Assembly: GCA_910587515.1 (NCBI GenBank) | Contig: CAJULW010000008.1 | Coordinates: 1-25,065, forward strand | Length of the DNA stretch: 25,065 nt | DNA from: an uncultured Duncaniella sp. | GTDB lineage: Bacteria; Bacteroidota; Bacteroidia; Bacteroidales; Muribaculaceae | Direction: 5' to 3' | Shown here: positions 6,860 through 14,900 of the stretch, piece by piece | How positions within the stretch are numbered: position 1 is the stretch's first letter | Layout: each line of letters starts with the position of its first letter | Notes under the pieces: generated by a model | Databases searched by the model: none | The model's input: only the letters and a program-made list of their open reading frames with translations | What the model was told of the DNA's origin: nothing | Program-made: the position numbers and the translations under genes

Positions 6860-7774
6860 TCAGTCTTGTCTGCGGTTTCTGGGGTGGAATGCGAGAATAT
6901 CTGAGCGTAAAGTGGAGCTGTCGAGATGGATGTAAATTTGGGTTGTGGCTATGCTTTCGTGGCCGAGCATCTGCTGTATAGCTCTTAGGTTCGCTCCGCC
7001 TTCGAGCAAATGTGTGGCGAAGGAATGGCGGAGTGTGTGCGGTGATATGGTTTTCCTTATGCCTGCCTCTCGGGCGAGAGACTGGACGATTTGGAAAACA
7101 CGTTCGCGTGTCATACGGCCGCCACGGCGGTTAAGGAATAATATGTTTTCTGCCCCAGGTTTTATATTTAATAGCGAGCGGTCTGTGAGATAATCGCTGA
7201 TTTCAGAAAGCGAAGCCTCCGACATCGGTACTATGCGCTCTTTGTTCCCTTTGCCCCGGATTACTAAATAGCCTTCGTCGGGAAAAATTTTGGAGATTTC
7301 AAGGCCGGTCAGCTCGCTCACACGAAGCCCGCAGCTATATAGCGTTTCTATTATCGCTCTGTCCCGTTGGGCTTCAGCCTTATCCGGATTTATCGCTGCT
7401 ATCATTGCGTCAATTTCTTCCTGGGTCAGTACTTCAGGCAAATGTAGACCGATTTTTGGCGTTTCAAGCAGTTCTGACGGATTGGGGTGTAGGTAGTCTT
7501 CCATGTCAAGGAAATGGAAAAACGAACGTATTCCAGCGACTATACGGGCCTGTGAACGTTCGGCTATTCCGATATCGTGCAGTTCGCCTATGAAAAAGCG
7601 CAGCGTATCGATAGTCACGTCTCTCAATCCGATATTTTCAGCCGCAAGATATGCGAGCAGTTTGCGGATATCGCGTCCGTAGGCTTTTAGTGTATTGTCC
7701 GACATGCCTTTCTCAAGGCTGAGATGGAGGTTATAGTCGTTTAATATTCTTTCGATATCGAGAATGTCACGCAT
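6860..7774 (-). CDS. xerD: Tyrosine recombinase XerD (chromosome dimer resolution)
   Basis: This 304-residue site-specific recombinase of the Xer family acts at dif with a partner Xer protein to resolve chromosome dimers at the divisome. The N-terminal SAM-like core-binding domain covers about residues 8-95 (YNLHLSLEKGMSDNTLKAYGRD). The catalytic domain carries the full set: Arg151 (YSCGLRVSEL), Lys175 (RGKGNKER), His246 and Arg249 (SPHTLRHSFATHLL), His272 (MLGHESIATTQIY) and nucleophile Tyr281. Length and the lack of any mobile-element context argue for a housekeeping Xer rather than an integrase. It follows the methyltransferase-like gene by 14 bases. XerC versus XerD cannot be fully settled by eye; the C-terminus favours XerD. 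Confidence 0.88.
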   Translation of the reverse strand: MRDILDIERILNDYNLHLSLEKGMSDNTLKAYGRDIRKLLAYLAAENIGLRDVTIDTLRFFIGELHDIGIAERSQARIVAGIRSFFHFLDMEDYLHPNPSELLETPKIGLHLPEVLTQEEIDAMIAAINPDKAEAQRDRAIIETLYSCGLRVSELTGLEISKIFPDEGYLVIRGKGNKERIVPMSEASLSEISDYLTDRSLLNIKPGAENILFLNRRGGRMTRERVFQIVQSLAREAGIRKTISPHTLRHSFATHLLEGGANLRAIQQMLGHESIATTQIYIHLDSSTLRSDILAFHPRNRRQD

Positions 7775-7788
7775 GTTGTGTTTGACGG

Positions 7789-8379
7789 TCAGAAGTCTAT
7801 TTCGAAATCTTGTCGCGGAAGATCGGATCTGCTTATAAATATGGTCATTCGCCCGTTTGTGAACGACATTCCGTTTATGAGCATGTCTTTTAATTTTGAG
7901 TTGAAAGACTCGGGGATGTCAAGGCATATTATGGCTCCTTGCCTACTGATCACTTTGCGTACGGCTGTGAGTATATTCCCGATTGATTCATCGGAAAAAA
8001 ATCCGATATATAATAATGTGGCATTTATCGAGTCCGGATTGAGGCCTTTTTCGAGCAGATGGACTTTCATCGTCGAGTCGCTCATTGATAATATGCGTCT
8101 CTGGATGTCTCCGTCGCGATCGGCTATGATTGCGTCGGTCGGACGGACTTCACATGCGATCCTGAAAAGGCATGTGAGAAAGCGGAACTCTTTTTCGGTT
8201 TTTGCCAGTTTTCGTATCGCCTGGTAGGAATAGAACGGTGCTTGTTCGCGTAGGACACAAGTTATGAAACGGAATGCGAAAGGGGAATGCACTCCGAATC
8301 CGTGGCTCCTCCAAGTCCGTTTTATTTTGTGGAAAGCCGGTTGTAATGGATTATATTTTTTTAGTCTGGTTTTTGTCAT
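7789..8379 (-). CDS. Degenerate SAM-methyltransferase-like protein with VHSPF motif
   Basis: This 196-residue protein has the hallmark HGFGVHSPFAFRFI (residues 26-39), which I know from a family of Bacteroidetes proteins annotated as class I SAM-dependent methyltransferases. The C-terminal end LPRQDFEIDF is also typical of them. In those relatives a Gly-rich SAM-binding motif (E-x-G-x-x-x-G) follows the helix 'FRI...'. Here the matching stretch (about 79-95, RPTDAIIADRDGDIQRR) lacks the glycines, so SAM binding is doubtful. The start overlaps the end of the YfhO gene by 29 bases and the stop is 14 bases before xerD, so it sits in that unit. Function unknown; a structural or regulatory remnant role is possible. 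Confidence 0.65.
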   Translation of the reverse strand: MTKTRLKKYNPLQPAFHKIKRTWRSHGFGVHSPFAFRFITCVLREQAPFYSYQAIRKLAKTEKEFRFLTCLFRIACEVRPTDAIIADRDGDIQRRILSMSDSTMKVHLLEKGLNPDSINATLLYIGFFSDESIGNILTAVRKVISRQGAIICLDIPESFNSKLKDMLINGMSFTNGRMTIFISRSDLPRQDFEIDF

Positions 8380-10924
8380 CGGTCCTGTGCGCAGCGATGA
8401 TGTTTTTTATGCTGAAACCGATGGCCGCTGCGATGGCAAGATATATAAGTATTATGGAGACTTTGGCTAAAGTGTCGGTCGAATGTAGCGATTTAGGGTC
8501 GAATGTCATAACGACTTCATGGTCGCCGGCCGGGATATTGATGGCGCGCAACAGGTAGTTGACACGTCCGATATCAGCTTTATTGCCGTCGATCGTGGCT
8601 TCCCATCCCCAAGGGAAGAAAATTTCCGAGAAGACCGCTACGTTGCCTTTGGCGCTGTGGGTTCGGTAGGATAGACGGTTCGGTGCATAGCTTGTCTCTA
8701 TGATTGTGTCACCGTCGGTTTTGGTTGATGATTGTCCGAGTATTTCGCTGAAACGCTTGTCGGCTACCGCTGTCTTGGAGGGATCTATGAACGAAAGTGC
8801 GTCCATTTCTGCGTCAGGGCTGTCGACATAGTCTACGCGGTCAATGAACCAGGCGTTTCCGAGTGCCTCTGGATTGCGCATGGCCTGACCTTGCATATCG
8901 ATGATATATCTGGCGTTGAGCATGTTGAGTACATTCCAATCTGCGTCTGTTTCTGTCCCGCGGGTGAAATTTGCAAGATGGCGGTCTATAAGGTCTTGGT
9001 AGCGTGTGAGTTTGGCCGCGTGATATCCGCCTATCATTTTATGATAGTACGAAGGGTCTGCGCTATAGAAGCGAGGGATATCCATTACACGGTAGTTCAT
9101 GTCCTTGTCTTGGAGAATCATCTCGTCGGCTGCGGTTTTCGCTATTGGCGCACCCACGGTCAATTGTTTCGCGACGAAACTGTCATGGCTTAGGTAGCGT
9201 TTATTGACAAGATAAAGATCCGTGAGGACGAGGATTCCGATGACGGCTGCGGTCAACGCGATTGATAGCTTGCGTCGCATATAAAATGTCAGTGTCGCGA
9301 ATCCGATCACTACTATGATAAAACTGCGTAGCGCGTCTGAACTGACCATTCCGTAGCGCAGTGATTCTATGGCCGAGTATATAGCCGGATTTTGAAGGCT
9401 GAATTGGCGAGCTGTCGACGCGTCGTATCCTTGTTGCAGGAGAGAGCCTGTTATCATTGTGTCTATTTCGCGGTCATTGTCGGAAATCGCGCTTCCAAAA
9501 AATTCAGGAATGCAGAAGCCTATGGCGCAGATACCGAGTGTTATGCCGAAACTCCAATAGACAGCCTTGCGATAGCGGTCGAAAGAGTGGGGTTCGTCGA
9601 TTATACGTTGCAAGGCCATGGCGGCAAGGAGCGGCATTGTGAATTCCGCGATGACAAGAATGCTTTCCACCGTACGGAATTTCGAATACATAGGCACGAT
9701 TGACAGCATTATATCCGTAAATATCATCGCGTGTCGTCCCCATGCGAGGACAATTGAAAATATGGTTAATATGACGAGAGCCCATTTCATCGGTCCTTTG
9801 ACCACTACGCATCCCAACAGGAATAACGCAAAAATCAACGCTCCGACATATACCGGGCCGTTCGTGCCTTCCGGATCTCCGAAATATTGGCTCATATAGC
9901 TCAGATACTGCTGTTGGAGGGAGTCGATCTCCCCTTTGTCCATCATCTTTTTTGCTGCAGGCAGCTCACCGAGATTTGTGGCGGTCATTCTTCCTTTTTC
10001 AGGACGGGCCGAGGCTCCGCCTTTGATATCCGGAATCAGAAGGGAAAATGTTTCTGATGGCTGATAGCTGTATTGGGTTATATAGTCTTTGTCAAGACCT
10101 TTGGTCGATTGTGCTGACGGTGTTACCGGGGTCAGTTCACTGTGGCGACCCCTCATGGTTTCTTTGGAGTATTCGTATGTCAGATACAGACTTGGTGCAT
10201 TGGCGGCTATACCAAGAATGCCCGCTATTGCCAGTACGGCTGTAGCAATGGCCCAGCGGCGGATGTTTCCTTCGTTTAGAGCTTTTATGAGACAGGCTAT
10301 CGTCACACCCGCGATCACAAACAGAAAATAGTATGTCATCTGTACGTGATTCGACGAAATCTGCATCATGGTAAAGAGTGCGGCCAATGCTCCTGTAAGA
10401 TAGCGTCCCCGGTAGCACAGCATGATTCCGGCTATTGTCGGTGGTATATATGCCAGTGTGACGAATTTCCAGATATGCCCCGCACCTATTATTATTACGA
10501 AATAAGATGAAAATCCGTATGCGATGGCTCCTATAAGAGCGACATACCAACGCATTTTCATTGCCAGCAGCAATATGAAGAATCCGACCATCATCATGGC
10601 GATTAGGGATGACGGGGTCGGAAGACCGAGCCCCATGACCGTGTTTATCCATGTGTAAAGACTGCTTGACGGATATGAAGGCGAGATCTGGAATGTGGGC
10701 ATTCCGGAGAAAAGCGAATTGGTCCAACGAGAAACTTCGCCCGTAGCCTCTGAATATGCTTTTGCCTCTTGTCCGATAGCTATGCCCTGTTGGGTGTCAT
10801 GCTGACGGAGCTGATTGCCTTCTGATGCGTCTGGATAAAAGAATGCGAACGAGATGGCCGCAATAACGATCAGTCCTCCGACGAAAGAGACGATTGAGTT
10901 GTATTTTTTCAGAAAGTCCTGCAT
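8351..10924 (-). CDS. YfhO-family large polytopic membrane protein
   Basis: An 857-residue integral membrane protein: one helix near residues 14-32, about eleven more between about 95 and 570, a large extracytoplasmic domain (about 575-815), and a final helix at about 826-847. The early loop has the pattern TGEVSRWTNSLFSGMPTFQ, and the soluble part ends in FFPWGWEATIDGNKADIGRVN, with RAINIPAGDHEVVMTFDP, all typical of YfhO-like (GT-C type) proteins. B. subtilis YfhO is implicated in glycosylation of lipoteichoic acid; in Bacteroidetes the substrate is unknown but a lipid-linked sugar transfer role is likely. It lies 54 bases downstream of the lipoprotein gene and overlaps the next gene. Confidence 0.82.
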   Translation of the reverse strand: MQDFLKKYNSIVSFVGGLIVIAAISFAFFYPDASEGNQLRQHDTQQGIAIGQEAKAYSEATGEVSRWTNSLFSGMPTFQISPSYPSSSLYTWINTVMGLGLPTPSSLIAMMMVGFFILLLAMKMRWYVALIGAIAYGFSSYFVIIIGAGHIWKFVTLAYIPPTIAGIMLCYRGRYLTGALAALFTMMQISSNHVQMTYYFLFVIAGVTIACLIKALNEGNIRRWAIATAVLAIAGILGIAANAPSLYLTYEYSKETMRGRHSELTPVTPSAQSTKGLDKDYITQYSYQPSETFSLLIPDIKGGASARPEKGRMTATNLGELPAAKKMMDKGEIDSLQQQYLSYMSQYFGDPEGTNGPVYVGALIFALFLLGCVVVKGPMKWALVILTIFSIVLAWGRHAMIFTDIMLSIVPMYSKFRTVESILVIAEFTMPLLAAMALQRIIDEPHSFDRYRKAVYWSFGITLGICAIGFCIPEFFGSAISDNDREIDTMITGSLLQQGYDASTARQFSLQNPAIYSAIESLRYGMVSSDALRSFIIVVIGFATLTFYMRRKLSIALTAAVIGILVLTDLYLVNKRYLSHDSFVAKQLTVGAPIAKTAADEMILQDKDMNYRVMDIPRFYSADPSYYHKMIGGYHAAKLTRYQDLIDRHLANFTRGTETDADWNVLNMLNARYIIDMQGQAMRNPEALGNAWFIDRVDYVDSPDAEMDALSFIDPSKTAVADKRFSEILGQSSTKTDGDTIIETSYAPNRLSYRTHSAKGNVAVFSEIFFPWGWEATIDGNKADIGRVNYLLRAINIPAGDHEVVMTFDPKSLHSTDTLAKVSIILIYLAIAAAIGFSIKNIIAAHRTDDKNQTKKI

Positions 10925-10978
10925 GTCTGGCTATATGTGATGGTGTGACTATAAAATTTGTGTTTGGGGCTGTGTTCT

Positions 10979-11554
10979 TTATTCGGCCGGTCGTAGTTCG
11001 AGAGGTATTTCTTGCGGCTTTTCGGCCACGGTGTCGGAATTGGTTTTTGTCACTGAGTCTGTGCGGTCGGACTGATTGCGGTTGAGCGAGCCGTCTTGTA
11101 GTGAATCGTAGTTAGAAAGTTTTTCCCGGAATGCGATCGCGACAGCCCCAAAATCAAGTTCAGGGTTGTTTCGCATTGCTTTCTGGAATGCGGTTTTTGT
11201 GTCTTTGGGATTTGTGCTTAATGCGATGTCGTATACGTCGACATATTTTCGTATGGTTTCAAGGGCTTTACGCGATTCGTGTCTGGCTACAGCGTCTTTA
11301 TAGACTTTTATGAATGTTGTCAGGACCTGGACAGTTTGCTCTGGCGTGAAATCGTCGACGAACAATGACATACTGTCAGCCACTACAGAGGCTTGCTTGA
11401 GATTGCCATCTGTGAGAGCCTGTTCCAACTGTGATTTCTGTGTCTCTACCTCTTCAGAAGCCGTTGTCGTGGTTTTGATTCCTTTTTTTGCATCCCCGCA
11501 CGACGCCAGTATGCCCGATGATATAAGCAATATGCAGAAATAAAATATTTTCAT
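10979..11554 (-). CDS. Putative lipoprotein, helical, unknown function
   Basis: This protein of 191 residues has a clear lipoprotein signal peptide: a hydrophobic core at about residues 4-16 and lipobox LASC with Cys19, followed by GDAKKG. The mature part is mostly helical and charged (TQKSQLEQALTDGNLKQASVVADS, and KALETIRKYVDVYDIAL), then a Pro-, Asp- and Ser-rich tail from about residue 150. I do not recognise a named domain. It precedes the YfhO gene by 54 bases on the same strand. A -7 promoter element lies about 40 bases upstream, so it probably opens the transcript that includes YfhO. Confidence 0.72.
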   Translation of the reverse strand: MKIFYFCILLISSGILASCGDAKKGIKTTTTASEEVETQKSQLEQALTDGNLKQASVVADSMSLFVDDFTPEQTVQVLTTFIKVYKDAVARHESRKALETIRKYVDVYDIALSTNPKDTKTAFQKAMRNNPELDFGAVAIAFREKLSNYDSLQDGSLNRNQSDRTDSVTKTNSDTVAEKPQEIPLELRPAE

Positions 11555-11591
11555 AGTCTAATAAGATGATATACTTGAAATAAGATGGCTG

Positions 11592-11599
11592 CAAATTTA
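11592..11599 (-). promoter_or_regulatory. -7 promoter element upstream of the lipoprotein gene
   Basis: The minus-strand sequence TAAATTTG followed by CA matches the TAnnTTTG consensus. It lies about 38 bases before the ATG at 11554. No clear -33 TTG is found at 19-20 bases upstream. Confidence 0.45.
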
Positions 11600-11669
11600 G
11601 TGAAAAAACATCGGTTTTCCCATGAAACAGTGTGAAAATACAGTCATAACGACTCGGTTTACGGATAAC

Positions 11670-11699
11670 ACAAGAGCCGGTGATATCACCGGCTCTTGT
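11670..11699 (-). terminator. Perfect 30-base palindrome, rpsA terminator
   Basis: The 15-base half ACAAGAGCCGGTGAT is followed immediately by its exact reverse complement. It starts 34 bases after the rpsA stop (11733) on the minus strand and is followed there by a moderately T-rich run. With a few bases opened as a loop it makes a GC-rich stem of about 13 pairs, a likely intrinsic terminator separating rpsA from the lipoprotein unit. Confidence 0.8.
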
Positions 11700-11732
11700 T
11701 TGGAATATAGTCGCGCTGTTTGATTGCGCTTA

Positions 11733-13528
11733 TTATTTAGCAGAGAACTTTTGTTTGAGTTCTGCGAGAGCCTCGAGGTCACCGAGTGTGGTTTTTTCGA
11801 GGGTGCTTGCCAACGCGGGAGTTTCCTCTGCACGACGGTTTCCGGTGCGACGGCTGGCTGCTTGCTTTTTGGATGCTTCAGCGCGTTCGCCCTTTTGCTC
11901 GTCTTCGAAAATACGGCTGTGAGAAAGAATGATGCGCTTGCTGTCTTTGTTGAATTCGATAACCTTGAAGTTGAGTTTTTCGTCAGTCTGAGCTTTCGAA
12001 CCGTCTTCTTTAACAAGGTGTTTCGGGGTGGCGAATCCTTCTACTCCGTATGGAAGTGCGATTACCGCACCCTTTTCTACCATCTCGATGATAGTACCTT
12101 CGTGGATGGAGCCGACAGTGAATACTGTTTCGAATACATCCCAAGGATTTTCTTCGAGTTGTTTGTGACCGAGCGATAGACGGCGGTTGTCTTTGTCGAT
12201 TTCGAGAACCTGAACTTCGATGTCAGCACCGATTTGAGTAAATTCACTCGGATGTTTTACCTTCTTGGTCCAAGAAAGGTCGCTGATGTGGATGAGACCG
12301 TCAACTCCTTCTTCGATTTCAACGAATACACCGAAGTTGGTGAAGTTGCGCACTTTTGCAGTGTGTTTGCTTCCGACGGGGTATTTTGTTTCGATGTTTT
12401 CCCATGGATCATTTTTGAGTTGCTTGAGTCCGAGTGACATCTTGCGGTCCTCGCGGTCGAGGGTAAGGATGACAGCTTCGATCTCGTCGCCAACTTTGAG
12501 GAAGTCCTGAGCGGAACGGAGGTGCTGGCTCCAAGACATTTCGCTTACGTGGATGAGACCTTCGACACCAGGGGCGATTTCAACGAACGCACCATAGTCA
12601 GCCATGACCACTACGCGGCCTTTGACCTTGTCACCGACCTTAAGCTCTGAATCGAGAGCATCCCAAGGATGTGGCTGGAGCTGCTTGAGACCGAGGGCGA
12701 TACGTTTTTTCTCGTCGTCGAAATCGAGGATAACGACATTGAGTTTCTGGTCGAGTTGTACGACTTCTTCCGGATGGCTTACGCGACCCCAGGAAAGGTC
12801 TGTGATATGGATGAGGCCGTCTACGCCACCGAGGTCGATGAACACACCGTAGCTGGTGATATTCTTGACAGAACCTTCGAGCACCTGACCTTTTTCGAGC
12901 TTGGCGATGATTTCGCGCTTCTGCTGCTCGAGTTCGGCTTCGATGAGGGCTTTGTGGCTGACAACGACATTTTTGAATTCTTGGTTGATCTTAACGACTT
13001 TGAACTCCATTGTCTTGCCAACGAAGATATCGTAGTCGCGGATAGGTTTCACGTCGATCTGTGAGCCGGGGAGGAATGCCTCGATTCCGAACACGTCTAC
13101 GATCATGCCACCTTTGGTACGGCATTTGATGTAACCTTTGATGATTTCGTCTTTCTCGAGAGCCTCGTTGATGCGGTCCCATGAGCGGGCTGCGCGGGCT
13201 TTGCGGTGAGAAAGTATGAGCTGGCCTTTTTTGTCTTCCTGGTTTTCAATGAAGACTTCAACGGTGTCGCCCACCTTGATTTCGGGGTTGTAGCGGAATT
13301 CGCTCATGGGTATGATGCCGTCGCTCTTGTAGCCGATGTTAACCACTGCTTCGCGTTTGTTGAGCGAGATGATGGTACTTCGATTACGTCCTTATCACGC
13401 ACGGTGTTAAGCGATTCATCATAGGTTTGGGTGAGCTCTTCGCGGGTTTTGTCGCCCTTGGTCTCACCGTTTTCGTAGGCTTCCCAATCGAAATCCTCGA
13501 TAGGGGAGTTTTTTAATTCGTTAGACAT
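11733..13528 (-). CDS. rpsA: 30S ribosomal protein S1, interrupted by an apparent 1-base frameshift
   Basis: S1 binds mRNA and docks it on the 30S subunit, which matters in Bacteroidetes, where Shine-Dalgarno pairing is weak. Two frames together give the family protein. From ATG 13528 the N-terminus MSNELKNSPIEDFDWEAYE runs to KDVIE and then goes out of frame near 13378. The rest, from VVNIGYKSDGIIPMSEFRY to the stop at 11733, is intact. Adding one C after 13378 on the plus strand (GGTACC restored from GTAC) gives EGTIISLNKRE and a 598-residue protein, near the usual Bacteroidales length. Six S1 repeats follow (about 46-108, 130-195, 215-280, 300-370, 385-455, 470-540), then a basic low-complexity tail. 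Since S1 is essential, a sequence error is the likeliest cause. Confidence 0.93.
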
Positions 13529-13591
13529 TAAAAATAATGAGGTTAATAAATAAGGTTAATTAAGTCTGTCTGGCACTCGGCCAAAAACTTT

Positions 13592-13622
13592 GCAAAGGTA
13601 GTAATAAAATTCCAATCTACAA
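13592..13622 (-). promoter_or_regulatory. Promoter of rpsA (CTTG-N19-TACCTTTG)
   Basis: The minus-strand -7 box TACCTTTG (13599-13592, followed by C) is identical to that of greA. The -33 box CTTG (13622-13619) lies 19 bases upstream. Start of transcription is expected near 13586, giving a leader of about 55 bases. Confidence 0.68.
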
Positions 13623-13747
13623 GCGGTTAGCCATAAATTTTAGAGATTGGTGTCAGAGGCTGTTGAAATGCGTGGCGGCATGTGCCGGCTATCACCTGAC
13701 ATATTGCCTGGAATATTTTCAGAATATAAATTTAGTTCCGATTATGG

Positions 13748-13759
13748 TGTTTGCAAACA
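13748..13759. promoter_or_regulatory. 12-base perfect palindrome in the DUF4421 promoter
   Basis: TGTTTGCAAACA is self-complementary and sits nine bases upstream of the plus-strand -7 box at 13769-13776. A repressor or activator site is possible, but short AT-rich palindromes also arise by chance. Confidence 0.3.
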
Positions 13760-13768
13760 AATTCTCGC

Positions 13769-13776
13769 TATTTTTG
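13769..13776 (+). promoter_or_regulatory. -7 promoter element for the DUF4421 gene
   Basis: TATTTTTG followed by CA matches TAnnTTTG and lies 17 bases before the ATG at 13794, implying a leader of about ten bases. A TTTG at 13750-13753 is only 15 bases upstream, shorter than the usual 19-base spacer, so the -33 part is uncertain. Confidence 0.5.
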
Positions 13777-13793
13777 CATTGAGTTTTGATTAA

Positions 13794-14900
13794 ATGGAAT
13801 TTGTGCGTCGAGTTTTTTTGTTGTCTGTGCTGGGTGCTGTGTCTGTGCTCGGCTCTTTTGCTATGGACACACAGAACGACAGTATAGGGAAAAGTTCTAC
13901 CCGTTGGGTCAGCCAGTTGATTGACAACGGTTTTTCTTTTGGGGATTCGTCGATATATTACCCTGCTTTTCCGCGTTTTATTTTAGGTGTCTACAATTGG
14001 GGTGACCGGACATTCAATTCCTATGATAAGGATTACGTGGTCGGAACCGGGAAGAATTGGAAACTTCAGGGGAAAACTTACAGCTGGATGGAGTCGCAAA
14101 CATTGTTTTTCCCGAAAAACTCACAGATAGCTATGCATTCCAATCTGTTTATGGACGCTGGTGTCCATATAAGTTTCATGGCGGTGAGTTTGGGTTTTAC
14201 GTCGAACATTAATAAATTATTTGACCGTGACACTAAACGCAATACGTTCAATCTCGATTTTGCATGTTCGCGTTTTTCAATAAATTATGCAAGTCTGTCA
14301 TCGGAGGGTGGAATGATTCTGACCCGGTTCGGTGATTATAATGAAGGCAGAGAGTTTCGTTATCATTTTGATGACACGAAAGTGAACTCGGCTACAATAG
14401 ACGCCTATTATTTCTTTAATCACAACCGCTATTCACATGCTGCCGCTTATAGCTTTTCGAAATATCAGCTTCGTTCGTCCGGTACGGCGGTTGTCGGAGT
14501 TAATCTTGCAGAGCAGAATTTTTATATGGATTTTTCCAATCTCCCGGAAGAGATGCTTGAGGGGCTTCCGATGGCAGAACGCAGGTATAATCTTCATCAT
14601 CGGGATATAGCCGTTCTCGGTGGATATGGCTATAACTGGGCTCTTAAACCGAAGCGTTGGCTGCTGAATCTGACTGCTATGGGAGCTATAGGTTATAAAC
14701 GGACATACGAGGACGCCACTGACGGAGAGAGGTCTCTTGTCGCCAATAATTATAAATTGTCATTCAGCACGGTGTATAATCATCGAAAACTTTTCGCGTC
14801 CGGACAGTTGCGTTTCAATGGCTATCTGTATTATAATTCAAATTTCACTCATTTCAGCACCTTTTCGTCTTTGACATTGACTGTCGGTATGCGTTTCTGA
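13794..14900 (+). CDS. DUF4421-family outer-membrane beta-barrel protein
   Basis: This 368-residue protein has an N-terminal signal peptide (about 1-23, ending GSFA before MDTQ) and a C-terminal aromatic residue (GMRF) as in many barrel proteins. The DUF4421 signature is clear: FILGVYNWGDRTFNSYD and YVVGTGKNWKL (about residues 62-92), DAYYFFNHNRYSHAAAYSFS (about 203-222), and LGGYGYNWALKPKRWLLN (about 273-290). Members occur in Bacteroidetes and have no established function; a role in the outer membrane is likely from sequence alone. It is one of only two plus-strand genes here, divergent from rpsA. Its last 63 bases overlap, tail to tail, the end of an ABC-2 permease gene. Confidence 0.87.
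   Translation: MEFVRRVFLLSVLGAVSVLGSFAMDTQNDSIGKSSTRWVSQLIDNGFSFGDSSIYYPAFPRFILGVYNWGDRTFNSYDKDYVVGTGKNWKLQGKTYSWMESQTLFFPKNSQIAMHSNLFMDAGVHISFMAVSLGFTSNINKLFDRDTKRNTFNLDFACSRFSINYASLSSEGGMILTRFGDYNEGREFRYHFDDTKVNSATIDAYYFFNHNRYSHAAAYSFSKYQLRSSGTAVVGVNLAEQNFYMDFSNLPEEMLEGLPMAERRYNLHHRDIAVLGGYGYNWALKPKRWLLNLTAMGAIGYKRTYEDATDGERSLVANNYKLSFSTVYNHRKLFASGQLRFNGYLYYNSNFTHFSTFSSLTLTVGMRF

Noticed and set aside
6860..7774. Phage or integron integrase
   Set aside because: Standard Xer length and motifs, no attachment repeats, cargo genes or adjacent tRNA.
10137..10727. 196-codon minus-strand ORF inside the YfhO gene
   Set aside because: It is a second frame of a well-supported gene, His- and Arg-rich with no family pattern.
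12669..13064. 131-codon plus-strand ORF antisense to rpsA
   Set aside because: Its acidic low-complexity sequence mirrors the Lys-rich S1 codons on the other strand; it is a shadow ORF.
13340..13400. Programmed -1 frameshift in rpsA
   Set aside because: No slippery heptamer or downstream structure is visible, and S1 is normally made from one frame. A missing C explains the data better.
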